Assembly (NCBI GenBank): GCA_029213265.1
Contig: JARGNG010000009.1
Span: 49,948-113,947, forward strand
Reading direction: 5' to 3'
Origin: Verrucomicrobiales bacterium
Lineage (GTDB): Bacteria; Verrucomicrobiota; Verrucomicrobiia; Verrucomicrobiales; DEV007
Length of the DNA: 64,000 nucleotides
In this document: piece by piece, positions 27,488-36,794 of the stretch
Position numbering within the stretch: the first letter of the stretch is position 1
How the letters are laid out: every line of letters begins with the position of its first letter
Program-made: the position numbers and the translations under genes
Notes under the pieces: generated by a model
What the model was told of the DNA's origin: nothing
The model's database searches: none
The model's input: only the letters and a program-made list of their open reading frames with translations

Positions 27488-28297
27488 ATGAGTCAGGATA
27501 ACCGAATCGACCGGCGCTTTGCCGAACTCCAGTCCGAAGGGAAAGCCGCCTTCGTTGCCTACATCTGTGCGGGGGATCCGAATATGGATCGTTCTCTTGA
27601 TATCATGTTCGCACTCGAACGGGCCGGAGCGGATATTATCGAATTGGGGATTCCTTTTTCCGACCCGATGGCGGACGGAATCGTCAATCAAATGGCGGCC
27701 CACCGGGCGCTTGAGGCGGGAGGGAGCACTCCGGGTGTTCTCGAATTGATCCGGAAATTTCGCGAAACATCGGAAACACCAATCGTCCTTTTTACCTATT
27801 TGAACCCTGTCTACACCTACGGTTTCGCAAGGTTTCACACCGATGCCGCGGAAGCCGGAGCCGATGGGATCCTTCTCCTCGATCTCCCGCCCGATGAAGC
27901 CTCCCACAGCGAGGAATTTACGGAAACAGGCGAACTGAAGCACATTCGACTGATCGCGCCGACTACCCCTGCAGAGCGCATTCCGACCCTTGCAGGTTCC
28001 AGTGAAGGATTTATCTACTATGTCTCCCGCGAAGGTGTTACCGGTGCTCAGCAGAGCCTTGCGGAAGGGATCGGGGACAATGTGAAGGCGATCAAAACGC
28101 ATTCCAGCGTTCCGGTCGTGGTTGGCTTCGGAATTTCGAGCCCGGAACAGGCAGCTGAGGTGGCGATGTCTTCCGACGGGGTTGTCGTGGGCAGTGCGAT
28201 TGTTCGTCAGATCGAGGAGTTCGGAGCTTCTGAGGATGTTGCGGAGCGCGTCGAGGCTTTCGTCAAACCGCTTGTCGACGGCACCAAGTCAGTCTAA
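27488..28297 (+). CDS. trpA: Tryptophan synthase alpha chain
   Basis: TrpA cleaves indole-3-glycerol phosphate to indole, passed to TrpB through a tunnel. The 269-residue protein has the TrpA signature YICAGDPNMDRSLDIMFALERAGADIIELGIPFSDPMADG, with the catalytic Glu and Asp 11 residues apart (E-LGIPFSDPMA-D). FIYYVSREGVTGAQ and VGFGISSPEQAAEVA are also present. Unusually, trpB is not adjacent; the gene instead opens a lysine/folate operon (dapF starts 29 bp later). Confidence 0.96.
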   Translation: MSQDNRIDRRFAELQSEGKAAFVAYICAGDPNMDRSLDIMFALERAGADIIELGIPFSDPMADGIVNQMAAHRALEAGGSTPGVLELIRKFRETSETPIVLFTYLNPVYTYGFARFHTDAAEAGADGILLLDLPPDEASHSEEFTETGELKHIRLIAPTTPAERIPTLAGSSEGFIYYVSREGVTGAQQSLAEGIGDNVKAIKTHSSVPVVVGFGISSPEQAAEVAMSSDGVVVGSAIVRQIEEFGASEDVAERVEAFVKPLVDGTKSV

Positions 28298-28326
28298 TTT
28301 TCGCTGGAAACTCATTCCCCACTCTG

Positions 28327-29139
28327 ATGCTGAAATTCTGGAAAATGAATGGAGCCGGCAACGATTTCGTCGTTGTTGACAACCGGGACGGCTCTCACGA
28401 TCTGAGCCGCGAGCAAATTGCTCTGATTTGCAATCGGCAGCGCGGTGTCGGAGCGGACGGGTATCTCGCTGTTGAGCCGGCTCAAAACGGGGCTGATTTC
28501 CGGATGCGCTACTACAACGCGGATGGCGGCGAAGCAGAGATGTGCGGCAACGGGGCCCGCTGTTTTGCCCGTTTCGTGAATCAAATCGAAGGAAACAGCC
28601 TTTCCGGGACTTCTTTCGAGACAATCGCAGGTGTCATTCGCAGCGAATTCCTCGGAGACGAAGTCCGTATCCAATTGAGCGAGCCTTTTGATCTGGCACT
28701 CGGAGCCGAACTCGACCTGGCGGGTGAAGCCTACACGGTTCACTCGGTGAATACGGGCGTTCCTCACGCCGTTCTTTTCGTCGATGATCTTGCCGGTGTC
28801 GATATTCGGAAACTCGGTTCCGCGACGCGCTTTCACGATCATTTTGCGCCAGCGGGAACCAATGTGAATTTTGTCGGCGTCCTCGCTCCGGACCACATTG
28901 CGATCCGGACCTACGAGCGAGGGGTCGAAGATGAGACCCTCGCCTGCGGGACGGGAATGGTTGCCTGTGCGATCATTCATCATGAATTGACCGGAACCCC
29001 TTCTCCTATCAAAGTGAATGTCGCCGGCGGTGAAACACTGGAGGTCGCTTTTGAGAAGTCTGAGGCGGGAACCTACGAGAACGTAACCCTCCTCGGGCCG
29101 GCCGAATTCACCTTTGAAGGAACTCTTTCCCAACTCTAA
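28327..29139 (+). CDS. dapF: Diaminopimelate epimerase
   Basis: DapF converts LL- to meso-diaminopimelate for peptidoglycan and lysine. The 270 residues carry both catalytic cysteines: MCGNGARCF (first half) and LACGTGMVAC (second half). The opening FWKMNGAGNDFVVVDNRDG is typical. It sits second in trpA-dapF-dapA-dapB-folK, 29 bp after trpA and 21 bp before dapA. Confidence 0.97.
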   Translation: MLKFWKMNGAGNDFVVVDNRDGSHDLSREQIALICNRQRGVGADGYLAVEPAQNGADFRMRYYNADGGEAEMCGNGARCFARFVNQIEGNSLSGTSFETIAGVIRSEFLGDEVRIQLSEPFDLALGAELDLAGEAYTVHSVNTGVPHAVLFVDDLAGVDIRKLGSATRFHDHFAPAGTNVNFVGVLAPDHIAIRTYERGVEDETLACGTGMVACAIIHHELTGTPSPIKVNVAGGETLEVAFEKSEAGTYENVTLLGPAEFTFEGTLSQL

Positions 29140-29160
29140 CTTTTTTCTATCCCAAGTCCC

Positions 29161-30042
29161 ATGTTTGCCGGCGCGCACACCGCATTAGTCACCCCTTTCT
29201 CGGAATTTGGAACCGTTGATACGGAGGCGTTCCGAAAACTGATCGACAAGCAGTTCGATAACGGGATCAAAGGAGTGGTTCCTGTCGGGACTACGGGAGA
29301 ATCAGCGACCCTTTCCACGGAAGAACATCGCAGGGTCGTAGAGCTTACCGTCAAGCAAGCTGCCGGGCGTGGTCTCGTCATCGCGGGCACGGGTTCGAAC
29401 TGCACGCGGGAGGCCGTTGATCTCACCCAGTCGGCCGAACTGGCCGGCGCGGATGCCGCTTTGCTCGTAACCCCCTACTACAACAAGCCTTCCCAGGAGG
29501 GCTTGTTCCAACACTACCGGGCCATTGCTGAATCTACGGAACTGCCGATCATTCTTTATTCGATCCCGGGTCGTTGTCATATCGAGATCGAAGTGGAGAC
29601 AGTGGTCCGACTCGCTGCCGACCGGCCTAACATTCGTGCGATCAAGGAAGCAGGAGGCATTACTGAACGGGTTCGTCAGCTCCGTGCCGCCTTGCCGGAT
29701 GACTTTGAAATTCTCAGTGGAGACGATGCCCTCACGGTCGACTTCATGAAGGAAGGCGGAGTCGGCGTCATCTCGGTGGCGTCCAATTTGATTCCGAAGG
29801 CGATGGCTGATCTGACCACCGCCATGCTGGAAAACCGCATCAGCGACGCGGAGGCGATCAACGGGAAATACGGAGCGCTTTTCAGCGCTTTTCTGAAACT
29901 CGATACGAATCCTGTTCCGATCAAAGCCGCCCTCGGATTGACCGGAGAGTGTGATCCCCGTCTTCGTCTCCCTATGGTGCAGATGAGCGACGAAAAAGTC
30001 GCTGAGCTGAAGGGCACCCTGGAAAGCCTCGGAATTCTCTAA
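29161..30042 (+). CDS. dapA: 4-hydroxy-tetrahydrodipicolinate synthase
   Basis: DapA condenses pyruvate with aspartate semialdehyde. The 293-residue TIM-barrel enzyme shows GVVPVGTTGESATLSTEEH, the catalytic Tyr in TPYYNKPSQEGLFQHY, ILYSIPGRC, and the Schiff-base Lys in IRAIKEAGG. Length matches E. coli DapA (292). Spacing to dapB is 29 bp. Confidence 0.97.
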   Translation: MFAGAHTALVTPFSEFGTVDTEAFRKLIDKQFDNGIKGVVPVGTTGESATLSTEEHRRVVELTVKQAAGRGLVIAGTGSNCTREAVDLTQSAELAGADAALLVTPYYNKPSQEGLFQHYRAIAESTELPIILYSIPGRCHIEIEVETVVRLAADRPNIRAIKEAGGITERVRQLRAALPDDFEILSGDDALTVDFMKEGGVGVISVASNLIPKAMADLTTAMLENRISDAEAINGKYGALFSAFLKLDTNPVPIKAALGLTGECDPRLRLPMVQMSDEKVAELKGTLESLGIL

Positions 30043-30071
30043 CCGATTTCGAGTTCACCCGTTTCTTTGTC

Positions 30072-30812
30072 ATGCTGAATATACTTGTAACTGGATGTCG
30101 TGGCCGCATGGGCCAGGCTGTCTCCACTGCTGCGGGCGAAGACGCCGACACTCGGATCGCCGCGGGAATTGATCTCGGAGACTCTCTGGAGGATGCTCTC
30201 GAAAAGACCGATGCCGTGATTGACTTCACTCTCCCTACCTTCACAAATGAACTGGTTGAGGGATGTGTCGCCACGAACAAGGCCCTCATCATGGGAACCA
30301 CGGGACACGAGGATTCCCAGTTGGAGCTAATTCGTCAGGCCTCCACTCAAATCCCCATCGTTCATGCCCCTAACTTTTCCGTGGGAGTGAATACCCTTTT
30401 CTGGCTCACTCAGAAGGCGACCGAAATTCTGGGTAGCGGGTTCGATCTGGAAGTGATTGAAATGCATCACCGCCACAAGAAGGATTCTCCCAGCGGCACC
30501 GCCCGCCGTCTTGCTGAAATTCTGGCCGAGGTGAAGGGGCTATCCTATGAGGATGACTGCCGCCACGGTCGCTTTGGCGATGTGGGGGCCCGAACTGATG
30601 CAGAGATCGGAGTCCACGCACTCCGCGGTGGGGATGTCGTTGGAGATCACACGGTCGTCTACGCGGGAGAAGGCGAACGGGTTGAGCTGACTCACAAAGC
30701 TTCGAGCCGCATGACATTTGCCATGGGGGCGGTTCGCGCTGCCAAGTGGATTCAGGAGAGCGGAAAGAAGGACGGTCTTTACGACATGCAGGATGTCCTC
30801 GGTCTGAGGTAG
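30072..30812 (+). CDS. dapB: 4-hydroxy-tetrahydrodipicolinate reductase
   Basis: DapB reduces the DapA product with NAD(P)H. The 246 residues contain the nucleotide-binding start LVTGCRGRMGQ, MGTTGHE and the family signature EMHHRHKKDSPSGTA with active-site His and Lys. Length is slightly below E. coli DapB (273), normal for many bacteria. folK starts 15 bp later. Confidence 0.97.
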   Translation: MLNILVTGCRGRMGQAVSTAAGEDADTRIAAGIDLGDSLEDALEKTDAVIDFTLPTFTNELVEGCVATNKALIMGTTGHEDSQLELIRQASTQIPIVHAPNFSVGVNTLFWLTQKATEILGSGFDLEVIEMHHRHKKDSPSGTARRLAEILAEVKGLSYEDDCRHGRFGDVGARTDAEIGVHALRGGDVVGDHTVVYAGEGERVELTHKASSRMTFAMGAVRAAKWIQESGKKDGLYDMQDVLGLR

Positions 30813-30827
30813 CTGTCCCCGCTTGTC

Positions 30828-31310
30828 ATGGCACGGGTGGGAATCAGTTTGGGAAGCAACCTGGGAGACCGGCTTGCCAATTTGCGGAAGGCGGTTCAAT
30901 TGCTCGCCCCTTTCCGCAGCAGTGATCACCTCATGGTCTCCAGTCTCTACGAGACCGAGCCAGTCGACTGTGCCGAAGGTGACCCCGGATTCTACAATGC
31001 CGTGGTCGAGATCGATACTCTGCTCGAGCCAATGGAATTGCTGAAAGAGACGCAGCAAATCGAGCTGGCGCTGGGACGTCTGGAGGTTCGTTCTGCCAAT
31101 TCACCCCGCCCTGTCGATCTGGATTTGTTGTACTACGATCAGCTGGAATTAGCGATGGATGTTTTGATTCTTCCCCACCCCCGGATGCTGGAACGGGCCT
31201 TTGTTCTCGTGCCCCTTTCGGAGATTCGAAGCGAATACCGGGAGGCGGCAGATCAACTGTCCGGATTGGACGGTATCGAACGGCTTGAGTCGGCCTGGTT
31301 GCAGGAATGA
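30828..31310 (+). CDS. folK: 2-amino-4-hydroxy-6-hydroxymethyldihydropteridine diphosphokinase
   Basis: FolK pyrophosphorylates 6-hydroxymethyl-dihydropterin for folate synthesis. The 160-residue protein has VGISLGSNLGDRLANLRKAV at the start, YETEPVD, ALGRLEVRSANSPRPVDLDLLYYD (the HPPK signature) and LPHPRMLERAFVLVPLSEI. It ends the trpA-dap-folK operon and converges on the giant cytochrome c gene with one base between their ends. Confidence 0.96.
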   Translation: MARVGISLGSNLGDRLANLRKAVQLLAPFRSSDHLMVSSLYETEPVDCAEGDPGFYNAVVEIDTLLEPMELLKETQQIELALGRLEVRSANSPRPVDLDLLYYDQLELAMDVLILPHPRMLERAFVLVPLSEIRSEYREAADQLSGLDGIERLESAWLQE

Positions 31311-31311
31311 C

Positions 31312-34300
31312 CTACTCCGAACCGTTGAGGTGAAGCAAGAACGCCCGAAGCGACGCCAGATCGGTCGCGGAAAGGGAGCCCTCAAAGTCGCCGTGCATCA
31401 GCGAAGCCGGGCTCATCCATTCCCAGCGGACTCGCGATGTCTCGACCTCTACTGAATTCCCCCCGGTGTCCCGAATCAGAAGCGTGTCGTCATTGCGGGA
31501 TTCGACGATTCCCTGCATCCGGATTCCATTCGTCAATTCAAAGCCATGGCTTCCGTAGCCGGAATCGATTTTCACAGCCGGTTCCCGAATCGAGGCAACA
31601 AACGCCGAAGTGCTCAATGCTGCGGTAGCCTGAACGATATCCGGTCCGAACCTGGGGCCTTCTCCATGAATGTTATGACAGGTGGCGCAGCCTTCCCGGT
31701 CGAAAATCTTCCATCCGGTTTTCACATCGCCTGCGAGTGAATTTAATTCTTCGGCAAGTTGTTGCGTTGTCCCAGTTCGTGAAGGGTCTTCTCTCTTCTT
31801 CCCCGTTGCCGGATTTCGGTCGAGACGTGCCGCGATGCTCAGGCCGGTCTCTTTCACCCCGGAATCGGAACTTTGGCAGGCAAGCGCGATCCAATCCCCC
31901 ACCCTGGTGTCGCCAACGACCTCCGCCGCCTGAAGCAGGCCGATGACACTCTTCCCCCCACTCGAGAGGACGGAATTGAGGGTCGACTGGATCTTTTGAT
32001 CGACTGCAGAATCGACTTCACCCTGTGCCAGTTCGAGAAAGCTGATCCAGGCCAGCGTGGAGTCGATTTCCCTGCCGGATGTTGCTTTCTGCGGCAGCCA
32101 TGCGATTTGGTTGGGTGGACATTCCACTTGCTTCCAGGCAGCGAAGATTTCATAAAGATAGGGCTCTACCTCTTTGATGGCGGCAAAGTCGCCAGCAAGA
32201 GAAAACGCTTCTCGAAACGGGAGTTCGTTTAGAGGAAGAAGTAACTGTAGAGCAATGATGCGCAGTGCCTTGTCGCGACTTGAATCGCGGGAAACCCCGG
32301 CCAGCCATTCAGAAGATTCCGGAGGGATTGCCTCTCCTTGAACCATTCTGAGAACGGCGGGCTCAAGGGAAATTTCCTGTTTCGCCAGGGAAATCAGCAG
32401 GCCGGGATTCTCGATGGGGATTCCGCGGGTCTTCATCACATCGAGAAGCCACGAGGCATCGACGCGGTGGTCACTCAGGGATGCCTGCAAAAAAGCATCC
32501 AGTAAGGGGGTGCTTTTCCACCTTTCCCCGGACTCAGTGGGAAGGTAGTAGAGATCGCAGATGGCCTTCAATCCGGCACGTCGATATGTGGGGTCCCGGG
32601 TTTTTTCCAGCCGCAACACGATGCCCTCCGCCACGCTTGCTTTCGTGATGCAGGAGAGAATCGAGAAGGCCGTTTCATGCAATTCGGCTTGACCGGGGTC
32701 ATCAAGTGCAACAAAGCAGGCTGTGTCGGCTTCACGGGCGATGAGAAAGTTCTGCGCTGCCGTCGCCAGCACAGTCTCGTGCGAGGCTGCCATGGAGAGC
32801 GCGAGAGTTTCCAAACCAGCCGCCTCCGTCTTACTTTTCTCGACCGCGGACAGAATGCCGGCGGATACAGCAGGTAACTTCACTTTGGTGATCTTGGAGA
32901 AGACGACATGATTTTTCGCCTCCGGGCGATCCCCGAGAAAACGAAACGCGAGCGGCTGTCCACCGCGTCGTGCGGCTCGAACGAGATCCTGAAACGCCTC
33001 CCGGGACGGATTCAGGCTCGTTACCGCGAGGGCACTCGTGTAGGTGGAGGCGTCGGGGGCATCAAGCAGGGCGCGCAATCCATCCGAGAGATCTTTTCTT
33101 CGCCGGGGGATTTCAAACCCGGCTTCCTTTCGACTTTGATGATCCTCCGCTCCGAGTAAAGGCAGGAGTTCCGACTCCGCTATCTCATCAAGATTCAGGT
33201 TCTCAGGAGAAGCGTCATTATTGACCAGGTGTGCGATCTGCCACTTGCCTGTTTTCTTGAAGGACAGAATTCCGCTACCGACTCGTCGCGACAAGAGAAG
33301 AGGAAGGTCGATCTCTGCAATCAGTTCTGCAGTAAGAGCCTCGCGAAGAGAGGCGATTTGATTTTCCTCCCGGAGCAGAACCCGACTTGCGGTGCCATCC
33401 AACGCGGGCGAAGCAGCCCATGAAAACGTGACTGCATCTGAACTCTTCATAACGGGACCCGTTACAGCAGAGAGGCGGTGGTAGTTACTCACTCCGTTCT
33501 CTCCCATCGAAACAAAGAGCTGTAGATTGTCATCGTGAAAGAAGTCGAGGACTGGCGCCGGCGATTTCCAAACCACTTGGAAGTGGCTTCCATCCCGGCG
33601 AAATCGGGCAAGCCCGTGCGGCGGCACATCCAGAAGTTCGTTTTGCGTTCCAAAGCCGGCAATCGCTTCGCTGCCCTTAAGGATCCCGTAGCACCACCCG
33701 TCGAGGGTCAATTGCAAAGAGGAGATCGATAGTCCGCTGCCATTTTCTCCTTCCGGAGTGAAAATCCGGGTGCTGCGAAATCGTTCGTCGGCTTCGCCGT
33801 CATTGTTGGTATCACGATAGGATGTGAATCGAGTCCCCTCCAACACGTAGAGCCACTCCCCGTCCCAGACAGCACAGGCACCGCTCCCGAGGTCATCCAG
33901 GAATGGCGTGAAACGATAGGTCCCATCTTCCCTCGATCCGGAGAGAATGAGCGCCCCGTCGCAGTCGTCTTTCTCTGCCACAACAAAGAGGGTTCCGGAC
34001 GCCGTCTCAATCAGCTGGGACGGAGAGAGGCCGTCCTGGAGATGACCCAGGTTCTGTAGCGTCCAGCCTTCCCGCAATCGAATCGCCCGGTCCTCTTCGC
34101 CGGGGCCTACGGCATGAAGTGATTTGGCTGGTGTCTGTTCAACCAGGTAGGCAACCGGGACGTCGCCTTCCGTTTTGAAGGCACTGACCTCGCGGATCCC
34201 AATCGTCTGTGAAGGGGCGGTGACCGGAACCGAGATGCGAATTCGATGGTATCGATGCCTGTCATTCCCGGTGAGCACGCTGGTTCGAGACGACTCCTTT

Positions 34301-35421
34301 CTTTCCAGTTGGGAAAAGGCATTCCAGTTCCCATCTTCAGATCGCCCTTCGACGAGGAAGTTTTCCGGGGCTTCGGAGGCCCATTCTACTGCCAAAGAAG
34401 ATAGGGGCGATGCTTCCTTCATTTCCATCACCAGGCTCACCGGGCCGGGCTTTGCCGACTCCCAGAAGGTGTGGGGATCACCGTCGACAGCGAGATCCGG
34501 TAAATACCCATCGGCCACATTGGTGGAAAGCGCCGAAACGGAAGAGCCGCTGAGCAGGTTTTTCCCGGGCCTTCTGATTTCGTCGTGCAGTTCCGGCAGG
34601 TTCACCCCCGGAATGGGTATTGTCGGATCGACACTCTTGAATGACTCTTCATCGAGGCTGTCGAGCGCCCAGAGAAAGCCGCGAGTTACCATGTCGAGGT
34701 AAACAGGATTCACCATCGTTTCGGGATCGTTTCCGATGGTGGTAGCAAAAACCCTGGCTTTTCCCGAACCATAGGAGTGTTTCCATGCGACGGGATGAAC
34801 TTCCCCGACGTCTTCCTGTTGGCCCTGACCGAGAGACGTAACACCGGGAAGGAGTTGATCCAGAAAGTAGAGTTCGCCTCGGGGCGTTTTCCAGTTCTCC
34901 AGTCCCGAGACGATCGGGCCAGCTGGAGTTGCCCACGAAATGGAGATGGGTGCGTGCGGACCGTGAGAGCGTGATTCCGCCCCGCAAAACTGATACCAGC
35001 GTTCATCTCTCAGGGGAAAGGACTGCATGGTCCCGTGAATCAAGACGGCGGGCAATCCTTTCCGGTGCGGTTCGAGGATCCGGTCGACATAGGCTTCTGC
35101 GTACACTCTCGGAAAGCAGTAGTTGTGCACCACAATATCGTATCCCTCGGCCCAGGCCGCGTTCTCGAAGAGAGGGATTTCGACATCGCTCCTCCCCTCC
35201 CCCTGCAGATGAACTTTCCATTCAACGACGCGGCCGAGTCTTTGCCGAATTCCGGCGGTCAGAATTTTCTGCTGCAGGTCGTAGTTGTGGGTGCTCCCAC
35301 CAGTCACGAGAAGAGCACGGATCGGCGACAAGGTTTCCTCCTTATCCTGTGCCAGGGCGCATAAACTGCCGAACAGCCAGAGGCCGAACAGGCAGGTGGC
35401 GGCGAGTAGAAGTCGTGACAT
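31312..35421 (-). CDS. Giant exported ThuA / F5-8C / propeller / HEAT / cytochrome c fusion (PVC type)
   Basis: A 1369-residue exported protein. After a signal peptide (LLLAATCLFGLWLFGSLCALAQ), a ThuA-like domain covers about residues 30-270 (IRALLVTGGSTHNYDLQQKIL, VHNYCFPRVYAEAY, LIHGTMQSFP, WKHSYGSGKARVF). A discoidin (F5/8 C)-like domain follows (DGDPHTFWESAKPGPVSLVM), then a dehydrogenase-like propeller region (EGWTLQNLGHLQDGLSPSQL, GEWLYVLEGTRF), HEAT-like helices, and a C-terminal c-type cytochrome with CATCHNIHGEGPRFGPD. The start at MSRLLLAATC gives a clean signal peptide; 13 further in-frame codons upstream would not. This architecture is typical of PVC bacteria and its substrate is unknown, though sugar catabolism is often assumed. 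Confidence 0.88.
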   Translation of the reverse strand: MSRLLLAATCLFGLWLFGSLCALAQDKEETLSPIRALLVTGGSTHNYDLQQKILTAGIRQRLGRVVEWKVHLQGEGRSDVEIPLFENAAWAEGYDIVVHNYCFPRVYAEAYVDRILEPHRKGLPAVLIHGTMQSFPLRDERWYQFCGAESRSHGPHAPISISWATPAGPIVSGLENWKTPRGELYFLDQLLPGVTSLGQGQQEDVGEVHPVAWKHSYGSGKARVFATTIGNDPETMVNPVYLDMVTRGFLWALDSLDEESFKSVDPTIPIPGVNLPELHDEIRRPGKNLLSGSSVSALSTNVADGYLPDLAVDGDPHTFWESAKPGPVSLVMEMKEASPLSSLAVEWASEAPENFLVEGRSEDGNWNAFSQLERKESSRTSVLTGNDRHRYHRIRISVPVTAPSQTIGIREVSAFKTEGDVPVAYLVEQTPAKSLHAVGPGEEDRAIRLREGWTLQNLGHLQDGLSPSQLIETASGTLFVVAEKDDCDGALILSGSREDGTYRFTPFLDDLGSGACAVWDGEWLYVLEGTRFTSYRDTNNDGEADERFRSTRIFTPEGENGSGLSISSLQLTLDGWCYGILKGSEAIAGFGTQNELLDVPPHGLARFRRDGSHFQVVWKSPAPVLDFFHDDNLQLFVSMGENGVSNYHRLSAVTGPVMKSSDAVTFSWAASPALDGTASRVLLREENQIASLREALTAELIAEIDLPLLLSRRVGSGILSFKKTGKWQIAHLVNNDASPENLNLDEIAESELLPLLGAEDHQSRKEAGFEIPRRRKDLSDGLRALLDAPDASTYTSALAVTSLNPSREAFQDLVRAARRGGQPLAFRFLGDRPEAKNHVVFSKITKVKLPAVSAGILSAVEKSKTEAAGLETLALSMAASHETVLATAAQNFLIAREADTACFVALDDPGQAELHETAFSILSCITKASVAEGIVLRLEKTRDPTYRRAGLKAICDLYYLPTESGERWKSTPLLDAFLQASLSDHRVDASWLLDVMKTRGIPIENPGLLISLAKQEISLEPAVLRMVQGEAIPPESSEWLAGVSRDSSRDKALRIIALQLLLPLNELPFREAFSLAGDFAAIKEVEPYLYEIFAAWKQVECPPNQIAWLPQKATSGREIDSTLAWISFLELAQGEVDSAVDQKIQSTLNSVLSSGGKSVIGLLQAAEVVGDTRVGDWIALACQSSDSGVKETGLSIAARLDRNPATGKKREDPSRTGTTQQLAEELNSLAGDVKTGWKIFDREGCATCHNIHGEGPRFGPDIVQATAALSTSAFVASIREPAVKIDSGYGSHGFELTNGIRMQGIVESRNDDTLLIRDTGGNSVEVETSRVRWEWMSPASLMHGDFEGSLSATDLASLRAFLLHLNGSE

Positions 35422-35487
35422 CAGTGACGGAATTGAACCGGCGGAAGCCCCGTCCCGCAAGGAAAGAATGGCGTAGCAATCACCAAC

Positions 35488-36768
35488 TCAGGAAGGCAAC
35501 TCCGCCACCGCGGCTTCCTTTACGCGATGCCCGTAGGGAAGCTCGACAGGAAGCTCGCAGATCTCTGAGATCGCTTCAAAAAGTTCATCGAACTTGTCGA
35601 CGAAGATGTCTCCAATGAGAAGGTCGGTCAGTGTCGGACGTAACTCGGGGTGCATCTTGACCAGTTTTCCAAAGCTGAATTCCTCCTGGTAGAAGGCATA
35701 CACAACTTTACGCATCCGCTCCATCGCCACACAAATATCCCTACCGTAGTCCTCGAATTGCGAGGCCGAGGTATCGCAATTTTGCAGAGCCTTGTCGATC
35801 GCTTCTGCTGCGAGCTCTCCCGATTTAAGAGCGAGAAAGACCCCGGAGGAAAACACCGGATCAAGGAATGCGAAGGCGTCACCGACAAGCAGGACGCCAT
35901 CGGCAGCGCAGTAGTTGGAACGGTAGCTATACTCTCCCGTGACCCAGAACTCTCCGACCTGCTCTCCTGTCTCGAGGTGCTTCTTGATCCAGGCATTCTC
36001 CCCAATTTCCCGTGCGAAAATCTCTGAAAGCTCGCGCGCGTCGCGATAGAGGTAATCCCGATCCGCAACGATACCCACGCTAACGCGATTGTCTTTCATC
36101 GGAATGTACCAGAACCATCCCTTCTCGGGGATGTAGGCTACGGTGGTGGAGCCGGCATCGAGACCGGGGTCACGCATTGCGCCTTCGTAATAAGTCCAAA
36201 TTGCAATTTTGTTGAGTTCCGGATCCCGGTTTCTCCAACGATTCTTCCCGGCCACGACGCAATCCCGACCGGACGCATCAACAACGATTTCTCCGTGGAT
36301 TTCGCTTCGTTCTCCGGACGCGTCTTCTACGAGGACTCCCACAACCCGGCCACTTTCGTCAGTGAGAGTTTCGAGCACTTTCTGCTGCTCCCTCACCTCA
36401 GCTCCGTTTTCCCGGGCTTTTTCCACCAGCATCTGGTCAAAAACCTGTCGTTCCACCTGCCAGGTCACGGCGGAGGGATGATCATCGTGCTGGAAGAAAT
36501 AGAAAGGCCGCGACACATGTCCGTCCGTGGTGACGAACTGCACGCTGTGTTTTTGCTGAAAGCCGATCTCGTCCATTTTCCCGGCAAGCCCCAGCTTGTT
36601 CAGGGTATACCAGCAAAAGGGCATCATGGATTCACCGACATGGTAACGGGGAAACTTTTCTTTTTCGAGAACGAGGACCTTCCGTCCCTTCTCCGCCAGG
36701 AGGGCTGCTGTCGTCGTGCCCGCCGGTCCCGCGCCGATGATGATTGCGTCCCAGTTTGTAGAGTCCAT
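35488..36768 (-). CDS. FAD-dependent oxidoreductase, halogenase/geranylgeranyl reductase superfamily
   Basis: A 426-residue flavoprotein. The dinucleotide-binding GAGPAG motif (residues 12-17) opens IIIGAGPAGTTTAALLAEKGRKV; KFPRYHVGESMMP matches the substrate-side motif of tryptophan-halogenase-like and geranylgeranyl-reductase-like enzymes. GWFWYIPM resembles the halogenase G-W-x-W-x-I-P signature, but no K-x5-G halogenase lysine pair can be assigned with confidence. GDAFAFLDPVFSSGVFLAL is the second FAD motif. It is the last of three tight genes with a chorismate-lyase-like protein and a HemN-like radical SAM enzyme, suggesting a shared small-molecule pathway. Oxidation or reduction of an aromatic intermediate is an inference. 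Confidence 0.85.
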   Translation of the reverse strand: MDSTNWDAIIIGAGPAGTTTAALLAEKGRKVLVLEKEKFPRYHVGESMMPFCWYTLNKLGLAGKMDEIGFQQKHSVQFVTTDGHVSRPFYFFQHDDHPSAVTWQVERQVFDQMLVEKARENGAEVREQQKVLETLTDESGRVVGVLVEDASGERSEIHGEIVVDASGRDCVVAGKNRWRNRDPELNKIAIWTYYEGAMRDPGLDAGSTTVAYIPEKGWFWYIPMKDNRVSVGIVADRDYLYRDARELSEIFAREIGENAWIKKHLETGEQVGEFWVTGEYSYRSNYCAADGVLLVGDAFAFLDPVFSSGVFLALKSGELAAEAIDKALQNCDTSASQFEDYGRDICVAMERMRKVVYAFYQEEFSFGKLVKMHPELRPTLTDLLIGDIFVDKFDELFEAISEICELPVELPYGHRVKEAAVAELPS

Positions 36769-36794
36769 AGAAATCGTGGTTCAGTCAAAAAGGA

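Noticed and set aside
35488..36768. Calling the FAD protein a tryptophan halogenase
   Set aside because: The G-W-x-W-x-I-P-like segment is present but the halogenase lysine/glutamate pair cannot be placed, so only the superfamily is named.
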